Shown here: piece by piece, positions 45,002-53,381 of the stretch
How positions within the stretch are numbered: position 1 is the first letter of the stretch
Layout: each line of letters opens with the position of its first letter
DNA from: Allofrancisella frigidaquae
Lineage (GTDB): Bacteria; Pseudomonadota; Gammaproteobacteria; Francisellales; Francisellaceae
NCBI RefSeq assembly: GCF_012222825.1
Contig: NZ_CP038017.1
Coordinates: forward strand, 62,001 to 126,000
Length of the DNA stretch: 64,000 nt
Direction: 5' to 3'
Made by a program: the position numbers and the translations under genes
The notes under the pieces: model-generated
Seen by the model: the letters and a program-made list of their open reading frames with translations, nothing else
The model's database searches: none
Told to the model about the DNA's origin: nothing

Positions 45002-46615
45002 TTAATCGGTCAAAATTATATTTTCATCTTTTATATGGATTTGTAACTTTTCTTTTATAAGTTTTACATTTTGGTTACTATGAATTTTTTCTATAGCATT
45101 ATCTTTTTTTATCTCGGCTGGTGATTTCTGACTTGTTACAATATTACTATTAGGTATATTTTTAATATTTAGTTCAAAGCTGGAGTTGTTCAAGTGCTTA
45201 CTAATATTTGCTTGTAGTTTCGCTATACTTTGAGGATCAAGTTCTAAGATTTTTTTAGCATCTTCATTAAGTTGGATATCATAAGAATCTCCATTAATTT
45301 TTAGTAAGTTGCTGTTGAAAGCCAGTGTTTTTGTAAAACCTTTAAGGTACATTTTATTTAATAATTCAAACCATAGCTTATCAAGAGAGTCTTTAGTATA
45401 TTCTTTATTAATAGGTTTTTGGTCACTACTTTTAAAGACAGGGTTTGAAAGTTGTTGCTTTAATTCAGAAAAGTTTTTTTTAGTAGTATTTGTAGTTGTT
45501 TCTGAATAGTCAAAGCTAGAATTATTTAAGTTTTTTTTTTGAAACGCTATTAATCTAAGTATAGCCATGGTTACACCAGTTTCAAAGCTAGGCGCTAGAG
45601 AAATATCTTTTTTTGCAGAAATTGTTAGTTGATATAAAAAATGAGCTTGCTCAGTAGATATTTTATTAAGTACTCTATTAATTATATCTGTACTAATATT
45701 ATTGGTTGCATCAAGGCTTTTCGTTAGACTATATACACAGCAACTAAACCAGATTTCAGCTATTTTATCTAGTATAGTTTCAGCATTATTTTCAGAAAGA
45801 GAAAGGTTTTTAATAGCAGGTAATATAGCATTTGGACTGTCGTCTATGATAGCGTTTATTATATTATATATTTCTTCATTATCGACAATACCAAGCATTT
45901 GCTTTACTTTGAATTGTTCTATCTTACCGTTACAAAAGCTAATTGCTTGATCAAGTAGACTTAAAGCATCTCTAAGGCTGCCTTTAGCATGGTACGCTAT
46001 GTAGTCTAAAGATCGCTCATCTGAGCAGATATTTTCTTTAGATAAAACCTCTTTAAGCTGGGATTTGATATCTAGCTGAGATATGTGTTTAAGATGTAAT
46101 TGTATACATCTAGAAAGTATGGTTACTGGTATCTTGTGATAATCAGTTGTTGCTAAGATAAATTTTACATATTCAGGAGGCTCTTCGAGAGTTTTTAATA
46201 GAGCGTTAAAACTTTGTTTAGACAACATATGGACCTCATCGATTAAATATACTTTGTATCTACCTTGTGAAGGTATATACTGAATATTATCTAGAATCTC
46301 TTTTGTTTCCTCTACCCCAGTGCGTGAGGCAGCGTCAATTTCGATTAAATCGATAAAGCTGTTATTATTTATCGCTAAACAGTTTTCACAATCATTACAT
46401 GGTTCAGCTGTTACACCTGTTTTGCAGTTTAGGCATTTGGCAAGTAGCCTACCAAGAGTAGTCTTACCAACTCCCCTGGTGCCTGTAAATAGGTAGGCAT
46501 GATGCACTTTTTGAGTTTTAAGAGCATGTATTAAGCTATTAAGAGCATGCTGTTGTCCAGCTACTTCTGAAAAAGATTTGGGCCTATATTTGCGTGCTAG
46601 TGCTTGATATGACAT
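45002..46615 (-). CDS. dnaX: DNA polymerase III subunits gamma and tau
   Basis: Clamp-loader ATPase and replisome organiser. 537 residues (tau). Walker A GTRGVGKTTLGRLLAK (about 45), zinc module C-x2-C in CLNCKTGV...EPCNDCENC, Walker B IDEVHMLS, SRC sensor LSRCIQLHL. The AAA+ and collar domains end near residue 360; a poly-A run codes QKKN at 359-362 (see separate entry) and could give a shorter gamma. The last part (about 365-537) is the charged linker and tau domain V. It meets the lpxC end across a 34-bp repeat. Confidence 0.96.
   Translation of the reverse strand: MSYQALARKYRPKSFSEVAGQQHALNSLIHALKTQKVHHAYLFTGTRGVGKTTLGRLLAKCLNCKTGVTAEPCNDCENCLAINNNSFIDLIEIDAASRTGVEETKEILDNIQYIPSQGRYKVYLIDEVHMLSKQSFNALLKTLEEPPEYVKFILATTDYHKIPVTILSRCIQLHLKHISQLDIKSQLKEVLSKENICSDERSLDYIAYHAKGSLRDALSLLDQAISFCNGKIEQFKVKQMLGIVDNEEIYNIINAIIDDSPNAILPAIKNLSLSENNAETILDKIAEIWFSCCVYSLTKSLDATNNISTDIINRVLNKISTEQAHFLYQLTISAKKDISLAPSFETGVTMAILRLIAFQKKNLNNSSFDYSETTTNTTKKNFSELKQQLSNPVFKSSDQKPINKEYTKDSLDKLWFELLNKMYLKGFTKTLAFNSNLLKINGDSYDIQLNEDAKKILELDPQSIAKLQANISKHLNNSSFELNIKNIPNSNIVTSQKSPAEIKKDNAIEKIHSNQNVKLIKEKLQIHIKDENIILTD
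45522..45541 (-). promoter_or_regulatory. A10 slippage tract in dnaX giving a possible gamma product
   Basis: On the mRNA, C is followed by ten A (plus-strand T at 45531-45540) in codons CAA AAA AAA AAC. A shift of -1 gives AAA CTT AAA TAA and a shift of +1 gives ACT TAA, so both other frames stop at once, near residue 362-364, just after the collar domain. In Thermus an A9 run in dnaX causes transcriptional slippage; E. coli uses ribosomal frameshifting. Confidence 0.6.
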
Positions 46616-46805
46616 TTATATAATTTAGTAAGAAAGTTCTAATAAAATGATATCAAAATCCAAGCAAAAGAATAAGGCCTTAAAGTATCAAATTAATAAC
46701 TTTAAGTGTATTAAATAAGATAAACATATCTAAATTTTTCTACAAAATTTACGCTATGCAGCAAAGCTTAGTAAGCTTGTTTTAATGATTATTTTGTTAT
46801 AGGTA

Positions 46806-47858
46806 TTAATAGTCGAAGTAATCATCTTTACTTTTTCTCATGATAGGGGCGCAGTCACTTTTAAATGTTGCACTTATTGGTTTATTAAAAATAGCAAAAT
46901 CATCTTTTGGCTTCCCATATTGATACCTATAGCTATAGTCTGCATTTCTAGGGTTTTGTTTATTTTGGCTATTAACGTATTCTGGAAATGATAGAGGTCT
47001 AGTAGTACTATTTACACCTGGTTTAATTGGTTGAACTTGTGGTGAGTATAGCTGAGCTAATCTAGGGTTTTTATTTAGAAACTCAACGAGTTGCTCATTA
47101 GAGAAACTAATAAACGTAAGTGTTGATCCAAATCTACTATATTCGTTATCTTTTCCTTTTTTGAATCTGTTAGTATCTATTGTAGGCATGCGTTGAAGAT
47201 CATCGTGTTCGTCATAAAGATTGAAACCTTTTCCAGTTTGAGCATCTATGAACCAAGTGCGGCATCCATCGTAAAATGCTGCGTACCAGTGAGTTCCTTC
47301 CGCGATGGAAACAATCACACAATTAGTTTCATATTTTATACAATGTAAATATACAGCATAGTCTGCTTGTAGTCGATGATACCCCAGAATTTTACGATAA
47401 CCTTCTCCTTGGTCCATTTTATATTTATTAATAGGCCCATCTTTTTCTAGCTGTAATTGTGATGTAGCGCCACTGTAAAGACCATTATATATAAATGTGC
47501 TAATTGGCATAAATTCATTATCATTATCCATAAATGATCTATTTAGTTTAAATCCTGATAAAAACATGTATACATTGAAAGCACAATTGGAGCAATGACC
47601 GTCATAAGCCTTATTAGCCCATCCGTATAGTGGATTTATGGTTTTTAAAAATAGATTAGCTAAAGATCTATCTTGGTCTACATTGTTGGGGCTTTCCAAA
47701 CGAATAGAATTTAATATAAATTGGAATTTGCTGTGATAGAGCATAAATTTCTTTCTCCAGAAGCCTTGTGTTCTATAAGAAAGTATATAAACGCGAAAGG
47801 CATATGGGTTTTTGATAACAGTAATAAAATCAGAAACACATCTAGAAATCTCTTCCAA
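46806..47858 (-). CDS. Papain-fold, Tox-PL-like (glutamine deamidase/protease) protein, likely effector
   Basis: 350 residues. The core matches the papain-like toxin pattern: GHCSNCAFNVYMFLSG (C89, C92), GTHWYAAFYDG (H190) and WFIDAQTGKGF (D205). In Tox-PL proteins the order is NC-x-NC, a long insert, His, then D-x-Q-T-G. Such domains deamidate or cut host proteins. No signal peptide; the C-terminal 100 residues are polar and low in structure. The frame begins with TTG at 47858 directly after an in-frame TAG and has no ribosome site, so the true start may be internal or the N-terminus lost. It follows nhaD by 18 bases on the same strand, an unlikely functional pairing. Confidence 0.55.
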   Translation of the reverse strand: MEEISRCVSDFITVIKNPYAFRVYILSYRTQGFWRKKFMLYHSKFQFILNSIRLESPNNVDQDRSLANLFLKTINPLYGWANKAYDGHCSNCAFNVYMFLSGFKLNRSFMDNDNEFMPISTFIYNGLYSGATSQLQLEKDGPINKYKMDQGEGYRKILGYHRLQADYAVYLHCIKYETNCVIVSIAEGTHWYAAFYDGCRTWFIDAQTGKGFNLYDEHDDLQRMPTIDTNRFKKGKDNEYSRFGSTLTFISFSNEQLVEFLNKNPRLAQLYSPQVQPIKPGVNSTTRPLSFPEYVNSQNKQNPRNADYSYRYQYGKPKDDFAIFNKPISATFKSDCAPIMRKSKDDYFDY

Positions 47859-47876
47859 CTAATTTCAAAAAAGAGG

Positions 47877-49295
47877 TTAATTAATAAGCAAATGCACTAT
47901 AATACTAGCAAAATATCCTACTGCAATGACCCATGTCCATTTAAGATGACCAATAAAGGTATATTTGCCTTTTGATTTGCCCATAACAGCTACACCAGCA
48001 GCTGAGCCTATTGATAATAAACTACCTCCAACTCCAGCTGTAAGAGTAACTAGTAACCATTGGGTATGCTCCATAGTTGGGTGCATGCTTAATACCGCAA
48101 ACATAACAGGTATATTATCAACAATAGCAGAAAGTATCCCAATTATTGTATTTGCTTGAGTATGTGCTGAGAATAAGTTTGGAGCGATCGATTGCATGTC
48201 TTTGTATATATACTGAGAGGCAACACCTAAGTATCCAAGTGCAGCTAAACCTTGTACAGAAATTAGTATTCCATAGAAAAAAAGTAAAGTGTCCCATTCA
48301 GCTTCTTTTATTTTGTCGAAAATATCAAAAGCTTGAGGAGGCATTTTGTGACCTTGTCTAATTTCTCTATTTATTTTCAACCCATAGAAATAGTTATATA
48401 TCATGACGTATCCAAGTCCGGTCATCATACCAAGAGATGGAGGTAAGTGTAAAACATGCTCAAAAGAAACAGCTGTTATAATCGTTAAAATGAATAATAT
48501 GATAACTGGTACAGCGCCTCTTTTTAGTTGTACTTTCTCTTCTATAATAGATTTAACCTGCATCTTTGGTAAAAAGAAACTCATAATAACAGCAGGAATT
48601 AAAAAGTTAACTAATGAAGGAATAAAAATAGCAAAAAATCCATTGAAACTAACAGCACCAGTTTGCCACACCATAAGTGTAGTGATATCTCCAAAAGGTG
48701 AGAATGCACCACCGGCATTAGCTGCTACTACAATATTAACACAGGCCATAGTTATAAATTTTTTATTGTCCTTACCTATAGAGATTACTACGGTACTCAT
48801 TACTAAAGCTGTGGTTAAGTTATCAGCCACTGCAGATAAAAAGAATGCAATTATTCCTGTAAGCCAAAATATTGCTAAATATCCAAAACCTGACCTTAGA
48901 AGAGTGCTTTTGAGTTTCTCAAATATATTTCTATCTTCCATTAAGTTTATATAAGCCATAGCAACCAACAAGAACAAAAGCAGTTCACCATATTCAGTCA
49001 TTATATGGTCAAAATTACTTTGAACGATATTGTTAGCTCCAAAAGATTCGCCTACAATAGCAACAAGTATCCAGATAACACCAGCTGCAAGTATAACTGG
49101 CTTGGATTTATTAAGCTTTGTATAGTCTTCTGTCATTACGAATAAATAAGCTAAAACAAAAACCACAATAGCGGCTATAGCTAGTGGTTGGTTTATAGCA
49201 TTTACGCTAATGGCTTCTAAAGATGATCCATCACTTGCAAAACTAAGTAAGGGCAGAAGAAGGGTTACTATTATTAGGTTGAATTTTTTTAACAT
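47877..49295 (-). CDS. nhaD: Na+/H+ antiporter, NhaD family
   Basis: 472 residues with a cleavable-looking N-terminal segment and about twelve further membrane helices. Typical NhaD blocks: ANAGGAFSPFGDITTLMVW and LSAVADNLTTALVMSTV, plus VGGSLLSIGSAAGVAVMGKSKG at the end. Exchanges Na+ (or Li+) for H+ to keep internal pH and sodium low, suited to a bacterium from marine or brackish hosts. Divergent from the MFS pump. Confidence 0.93.
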   Translation of the reverse strand: MLKKFNLIIVTLLLPLLSFASDGSSLEAISVNAINQPLAIAAIVVFVLAYLFVMTEDYTKLNKSKPVILAAGVIWILVAIVGESFGANNIVQSNFDHIMTEYGELLLFLLVAMAYINLMEDRNIFEKLKSTLLRSGFGYLAIFWLTGIIAFFLSAVADNLTTALVMSTVVISIGKDNKKFITMACVNIVVAANAGGAFSPFGDITTLMVWQTGAVSFNGFFAIFIPSLVNFLIPAVIMSFFLPKMQVKSIIEEKVQLKRGAVPVIILFILTIITAVSFEHVLHLPPSLGMMTGLGYVMIYNYFYGLKINREIRQGHKMPPQAFDIFDKIKEAEWDTLLFFYGILISVQGLAALGYLGVASQYIYKDMQSIAPNLFSAHTQANTIIGILSAIVDNIPVMFAVLSMHPTMEHTQWLLVTLTAGVGGSLLSIGSAAGVAVMGKSKGKYTFIGHLKWTWVIAVGYFASIIVHLLIN

Positions 49296-49386
49296 TTTAA
49301 ATTAATGTTTACTATGTTTTGAAGCTATTATAACATTAATAAAAAGTGATTAGCTAGTTTAAGTACCTTCTAAACTAAAGTTATTC

Positions 49387-49395
49387 TGGTATAAT
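49387..49395 (+). promoter_or_regulatory. Extended -10 promoter for the MFS/MliC-like pair
   Basis: TGGTATAAT matches TGnTATAAT, 36 bases before ATG 49432. No good -35 box. Confidence 0.5.
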
Positions 49396-49431
49396 CCGTT
49401 ACTTGATAAATGAAAAAAAAGGGGCTCTACT

Positions 49432-50616
49432 ATGTGGAACTATTCTCCGCTTAAAACTATTCTTATTTTAGGACCCATGGTCTTTGCTTTTGCATTAGCT
49501 ATGGATGTTTACATGCCTGTTCTACCTGCTATGAAAGAGTCTCTACAAACAACTCAGTCAATGGTACAAATAACATTGTCGTTATTTTTAGTAGTAACAG
49601 GAGTGGGTCAGCTTTTTCTTGGACCGTTATCGGATCAGTTTGGTAGATTTAGAATTATACTACTATCATCATTGTTATTTCTGTTAGGTTCAGCTTTATG
49701 TGCACTATCAGATACTATAGGCCTATTAATTTTTTCAAGGGTCGTTCAAGCTTTAGGGTGTTGTGGTTTATCTGTAGTCGCTTTCGCTATAGTAAGAGAT
49801 GCTTTTTCTGGTAAAACTAGCTCAATGATATATAGTTTTATAAATGCGATAATATCCATTTCACCTATTGTAGGCCCTCTTATTGGTGTCGAGTTAGCTA
49901 TATATTTTGAGTGGCAAGCAGCATTTGTTTTACTGACGTTTTTAGCATTTTTAACTTTTTTAATAATAGTTTTTTTTGTTAAGGAGAGCTTGCCAATAGA
50001 AAGACGTAAAAAAATGTCTTTAAATGTTTTTGCAAGATATTTGCAGGTTTCAAAATCATTGCAATTTTGGGCTTATTCTCTGACAGCAGTCTCAGGTATG
50101 TCAGCATTTTTTGTATTATTTTCAATGACACCATATATCATTACTTATTTAGGGTACCCTTTATCTAAGATATATGTGATGTTTGGTTTAGCTGGTGTTG
50201 CTTATCTTGTAGGTTCATTATTTGCTGGTGTTGTGGTAAATAAAATAGGAGTTTATAAAACAGCTATTTTAGGAGTCAGTTGTGTATTTACAGCTGGCGT
50301 CTTATCTTTGGCAATATATCTTATTTATGGTTTATCTTTATGGGGTTTTTTTGTTCCTTGTTTCTTTGCTACTTTTGGCTCAGCTTTTACCTCAGGAACG
50401 GGAGCTAGTGGTAGTTTAGAGCCATTTTATGAAATTGTAGGAGTAGCAGCTGCGTTGTTTGGTACTATGGAGTTTGCTATTAGTGGATTGATAGGAAGTG
50501 TTGCGATGATATTTCCAGCAACTAGTTCTCTTCCTATTGCTATAACCATGATTATTACATCTGTTATTACAATAGTACTACTAACTTGCATCCATAAGAA
50601 AAGGTCTATATTATGA
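49432..50616 (+). CDS. MFS drug efflux transporter, Bcr/CflA family
   Basis: 394 residues with twelve hydrophobic segments. The family features are ALAMDVYMPVLPAM in helix 1, QLFLGPLSDQFGRF (motif A) and the motif C-like region PIVGPLIGVELA in helix 5. It should export small drugs in exchange for protons. Starts 36 bases after an extended -10 box. The next gene overlaps its stop by four bases. Confidence 0.9.
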   Translation: MWNYSPLKTILILGPMVFAFALAMDVYMPVLPAMKESLQTTQSMVQITLSLFLVVTGVGQLFLGPLSDQFGRFRIILLSSLLFLLGSALCALSDTIGLLIFSRVVQALGCCGLSVVAFAIVRDAFSGKTSSMIYSFINAIISISPIVGPLIGVELAIYFEWQAAFVLLTFLAFLTFLIIVFFVKESLPIERRKKMSLNVFARYLQVSKSLQFWAYSLTAVSGMSAFFVLFSMTPYIITYLGYPLSKIYVMFGLAGVAYLVGSLFAGVVVNKIGVYKTAILGVSCVFTAGVLSLAIYLIYGLSLWGFFVPCFFATFGSAFTSGTGASGSLEPFYEIVGVAAALFGTMEFAISGLIGSVAMIFPATSSLPIAITMIITSVITIVLLTCIHKKRSIL

Positions 50617-50963
50617 GAAAAATTAAATGTTTATCTATATACTTCTTATTATTTATTTATGCGTGTTTAGAATGTTATAGTTATGCTTTAGATGTAGAAA
50701 AAGATGCACAAAGTATCTTTGTGGATAATAAAAAAGAAGAAATAATTTTAACGTTTTACTCATTATCGGATAAGAGTCTTAGTTTTATTAAGTTAATTTA
50801 CCAAGGTAAAGAATATACCTTACCTCAAGTAGTGTCGGCCGATGGTGCTAGGTTTGATGACGGCAGAGATATAGCTATTTGGTTAAAAGGGGATCGTCTA
50901 TATTTGGATAAAAATAACCAGACCTTCCAAAGAAAAGAGTTTTTCTTGGATACGAGTAAGTAG
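50613..50963 (+). CDS. Exported MliC-like protein (possible lysozyme inhibitor)
   Basis: 116 residues: signal peptide (about 1-25, no lipobox Cys at the cleavage site), then a small beta-barrel domain. The stretch LPQVVSADGARFDDGRDIAI followed by WLKGDRLYL matches the MliC pattern (SGARY-x-G...W-KG). MliC proteins block host c-type lysozyme in the periplasm. The usual disulphide cysteines are not visible, so this is a divergent member. It overlaps the MFS gene by four bases (ATGA) and is followed by the IS256-family element. Confidence 0.65.
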   Translation: MRKIKCLSIYFLLFIYACLECYSYALDVEKDAQSIFVDNKKEEIILTFYSLSDKSLSFIKLIYQGKEYTLPQVVSADGARFDDGRDIAIWLKGDRLYLDKNNQTFQRKEFFLDTSK

Positions 50964-51032
50964 AATTATATTGGGTATACAAATTTCTTTGATTTAAATA
51001 GAATCATAAATAAAGGGATGGACGTTTTAAAA

Positions 51033-51061
51033 AGGGACTTTCCAAATAAATGTGTAAATTC
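51033..51061 (+). repeat. Left terminal inverted repeat of the IS256-family element
   Basis: AGGGACTTTCCAAATAAATG then TGTAAATTC. It pairs with 52346-52373. Confidence 0.85.
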
Positions 51062-51110
51062 TTAATTAACCTGCTAGATTATTTCTAGCGAAATATTAAG
51101 GATAGAAACA

Positions 51111-52343
51111 ATGTCTAAGAATAAGAAGTCAGAAGATATTTACACAGCTATTGCAGATCAAATAATAGATTCAGGTGTTGATATTAATCAAATGTTTGAG
51201 AAAGATGGTTTGCTAAAGCAACTAACAAAACGATTATTAGAAAAAGCACTAGATGCAGAAATGAATAGTCATCTTGGTTATTCAAAACACCAAAGGACTA
51301 ATTCATCAAATGCTAGGAATGGCTATAGTAACAAGACATTAGCTACAGACACAGGTAATTTGGAAATATCAGTTCCACGAGATAGAGATAGTGACTTTGA
51401 ACCTCAAATAGTTCCCAAAAGAGTCACCAAGATAAACGGCTTAGACCAAAAAATTATATCTTTGTATGCTAAAGGTATGAGTACTACAGATATCCAACAA
51501 CAGTTATTTGAGTTATATGATACAAAGATAAGTACAAGCTTTATAAGTGATGTTACAGAAGCTATTATTGATGATGTTAAAGCATGGCAAAATAGACCTT
51601 TAGAGTCAGTTTATCCAATAGTGTTTTTTGACTGTATAGTCGTTAAAGTTAGAGAAGACAAGCATATTATTAATAAAGCTGTGTATGTGGCTCTTGGCAT
51701 ATCGTTAACTGGTCATAAGGATGTATTAGGTCTTTGGATCAGTCAAAATGAAGGTGCTAAATATTGGCTTAGTGTTTTTACTGAATTAAAGAATAGAGGC
51801 TTACAGGATATATTTATAGCATGTACTGATAATTTAAAAGGCATGTCTGATGCTATACAAGCTATATACCCTGAGACAAAGCATCAGCTTTGTATCGTTC
51901 ATCAAATTCGTAATAGTCTTAAGTATGTGCCATATAAAGACAAGAAAGAGGTAGCTAGAGAGTTAAAGAAAATATATGATGCTGATACCATTGCAATAGC
52001 TCAATCTGAGCTTGATAACTTTGCAAATAAATATGATACTAAATATCCTTTAATTTCAAAGTCATGGATAAATAATTGGGATAATTTAACTGTATTCTTG
52101 CAATATCCTCCAAAAATTCGTAAAGTTATTTACACTACTAATGCGATTGAATCGCTTAATAGCCAGTTTAGGAAAGTCATTAAGAATAAAAAGCTATTTC
52201 CTAAAGATGACTCTGTTTTCAAATCTTTGTACTTGGCTATAGATTATTTGACTAAAAAATGGTCTATGCCTGTTAAATATTGGAATGAGGCTATGCCTTA
52301 TTTCGCTATCGAGTTTGAGCATAGAATTCAGAGATTCATGTAA
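51111..52343 (+). CDS. IS256-family transposase
   Basis: 410 residues, the normal size for the family. DDE-type catalytic residues: Asp in YPIVFFDCIVVKVRED, Asp in IACTDNLKGM, Glu in IYTTNAIESLNSQFRK. The start MSKNKKSEDIY carries a short N-terminal helix region, then the SNARNGYSNKT DNA-binding-type segment. The last residues MPYFAIEFEHRIQRFM are shared with the remnant at 32577. It moves the element by a copy-out mechanism in other IS256 members. Confidence 0.95.
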   Translation: MSKNKKSEDIYTAIADQIIDSGVDINQMFEKDGLLKQLTKRLLEKALDAEMNSHLGYSKHQRTNSSNARNGYSNKTLATDTGNLEISVPRDRDSDFEPQIVPKRVTKINGLDQKIISLYAKGMSTTDIQQQLFELYDTKISTSFISDVTEAIIDDVKAWQNRPLESVYPIVFFDCIVVKVREDKHIINKAVYVALGISLTGHKDVLGLWISQNEGAKYWLSVFTELKNRGLQDIFIACTDNLKGMSDAIQAIYPETKHQLCIVHQIRNSLKYVPYKDKKEVARELKKIYDADTIAIAQSELDNFANKYDTKYPLISKSWINNWDNLTVFLQYPPKIRKVIYTTNAIESLNSQFRKVIKNKKLFPKDDSVFKSLYLAIDYLTKKWSMPVKYWNEAMPYFAIEFEHRIQRFM

Positions 52344-52345
52344 GT

Positions 52346-52373
52346 GAATTTACACAGTTAAGTGGAAAGGCTC
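52346..52373 (-). repeat. Right terminal inverted repeat of the IS256-family element
   Basis: Minus strand GAGCCTTTCCACTTAACTGT then GTAAATTC. It pairs with 51033-51061. Confidence 0.85.
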
Positions 52374-52482
52374 TTTTAAAAGTTTTTGTTGTTCTTATAC
52401 TCCAAGAAGTCCATATCAAAGAATAGCTTTTTTATTAAAATATAGCTAATTCTATGCTTATTATTTATGTTACAATTTTATA

Positions 52483-53280
52483 ATGATGAATTTTATGAAG
52501 CTTGTAAATTTAATGCAAACAGAACTAATTTACATTAAAAATAATGGGGATGATTTTACCCTAATTGGTGAACTTCCTGGCTCTAAAGATGTGTTTTACA
52601 GTTATACATTATCTGTAAATGAGATAGGTAAGTTAGAAATTGTAAAATCTGAGAAATATATTTTCTTTTTAGATTTATCTGATCTAGATTTGGATACAAT
52701 TCATAAATTTGTTTTTAAATTTAAAAACATGTGTTTATCAAACATAAACTTTTGTATTATTTATGAAGTTGGTGTTGGTGAATTAGGTAAGATAAAAGAA
52801 AAATATGACCTAATAGATAAACTACAAAATTTAATTCCTGAATTGGATATTTATATGACATTAAGGTTTTCATTTAAGAAAACTTCTTCTTATGTATCAC
52901 CAGAGCTGTTATGTTTATGGAATAAAGCTTTTAAATTTGTAAAAGATGGTAATCTAGAAATAAATAGTCCGTCTAATTCTCTTAAGTCAAGTGATAGGGG
53001 AAATAAATTTAATAAGCCATTAGATATTTCTAGTGTAGAGTCTATTGGTAGCTTTGAAGTTTCGAACTTTGAAGTTTCAGCATCAGAAGTTTATTCCTTG
53101 TCCAGTTATCCTTTTTTCTCGTCATCTGATTTTAGTAGTAAAAAAACACCATTTAAGTCAGATAAAACTTCTTTAATTAAATCTATTAATTGGAGCCTTA
53201 AGAAATATGTACATGCTTCGCCAGCTGCTCGCGCTTATGTGAGATATATGACTAAGATGTATGAAAGGAGCCTTCGATAA
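52483..53280 (+). CDS. Hypothetical protein with Ser-rich region
   Basis: 265 residues from ATG 52483; several later Met codons (residues 2, 5, 11) are possible starts and no ribosome site is clear. Residues 1-145 alternate strands and helices and lack a known signature. Residues about 165-225 are Ser-rich with imperfect repeats (SFEVSNFEVSASEV) and read as disordered. The C-terminus is basic (KKYVHASPAARAYVRYMTK). No signal peptide. It sits between the IS256 element and the phosphodiester glycosidase gene. Composition and context suggest an accessory, possibly secreted, protein; nothing more can be said. Confidence 0.45.
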   Translation: MMNFMKLVNLMQTELIYIKNNGDDFTLIGELPGSKDVFYSYTLSVNEIGKLEIVKSEKYIFFLDLSDLDLDTIHKFVFKFKNMCLSNINFCIIYEVGVGELGKIKEKYDLIDKLQNLIPELDIYMTLRFSFKKTSSYVSPELLCLWNKAFKFVKDGNLEINSPSNSLKSSDRGNKFNKPLDISSVESIGSFEVSNFEVSASEVYSLSSYPFFSSSDFSSKKTPFKSDKTSLIKSINWSLKKYVHASPAARAYVRYMTKMYERSLR

Positions 53281-53381
53281 TAAAGTTCAATCGAATGTAC
53301 TGCTAACTGTAGTCATAGTCGATTTAGAAATTTATTATCAAAGCAAGACTGATTATAATTATAACGAGCGATACATATGTT

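Larger units (their letters stand above)
51025..52381. mobile_element. Intact IS256-family insertion sequence with 8-bp target duplication
   Basis: The element proper is 51033-52373 (about 1.34 kb), flanked by direct repeats TTTTAAAA at 51025-51032 and 52374-52381. IS256-family elements make 8-9-bp duplications, so this fits. The ends are inverted repeats (51033-51061 and 52346-52373, 23 of 28 bases equal). One transposase fills it. The intact frame and matching repeats suggest a recent or still active copy. A dead relative lies at 32547-32745. Confidence 0.88.
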
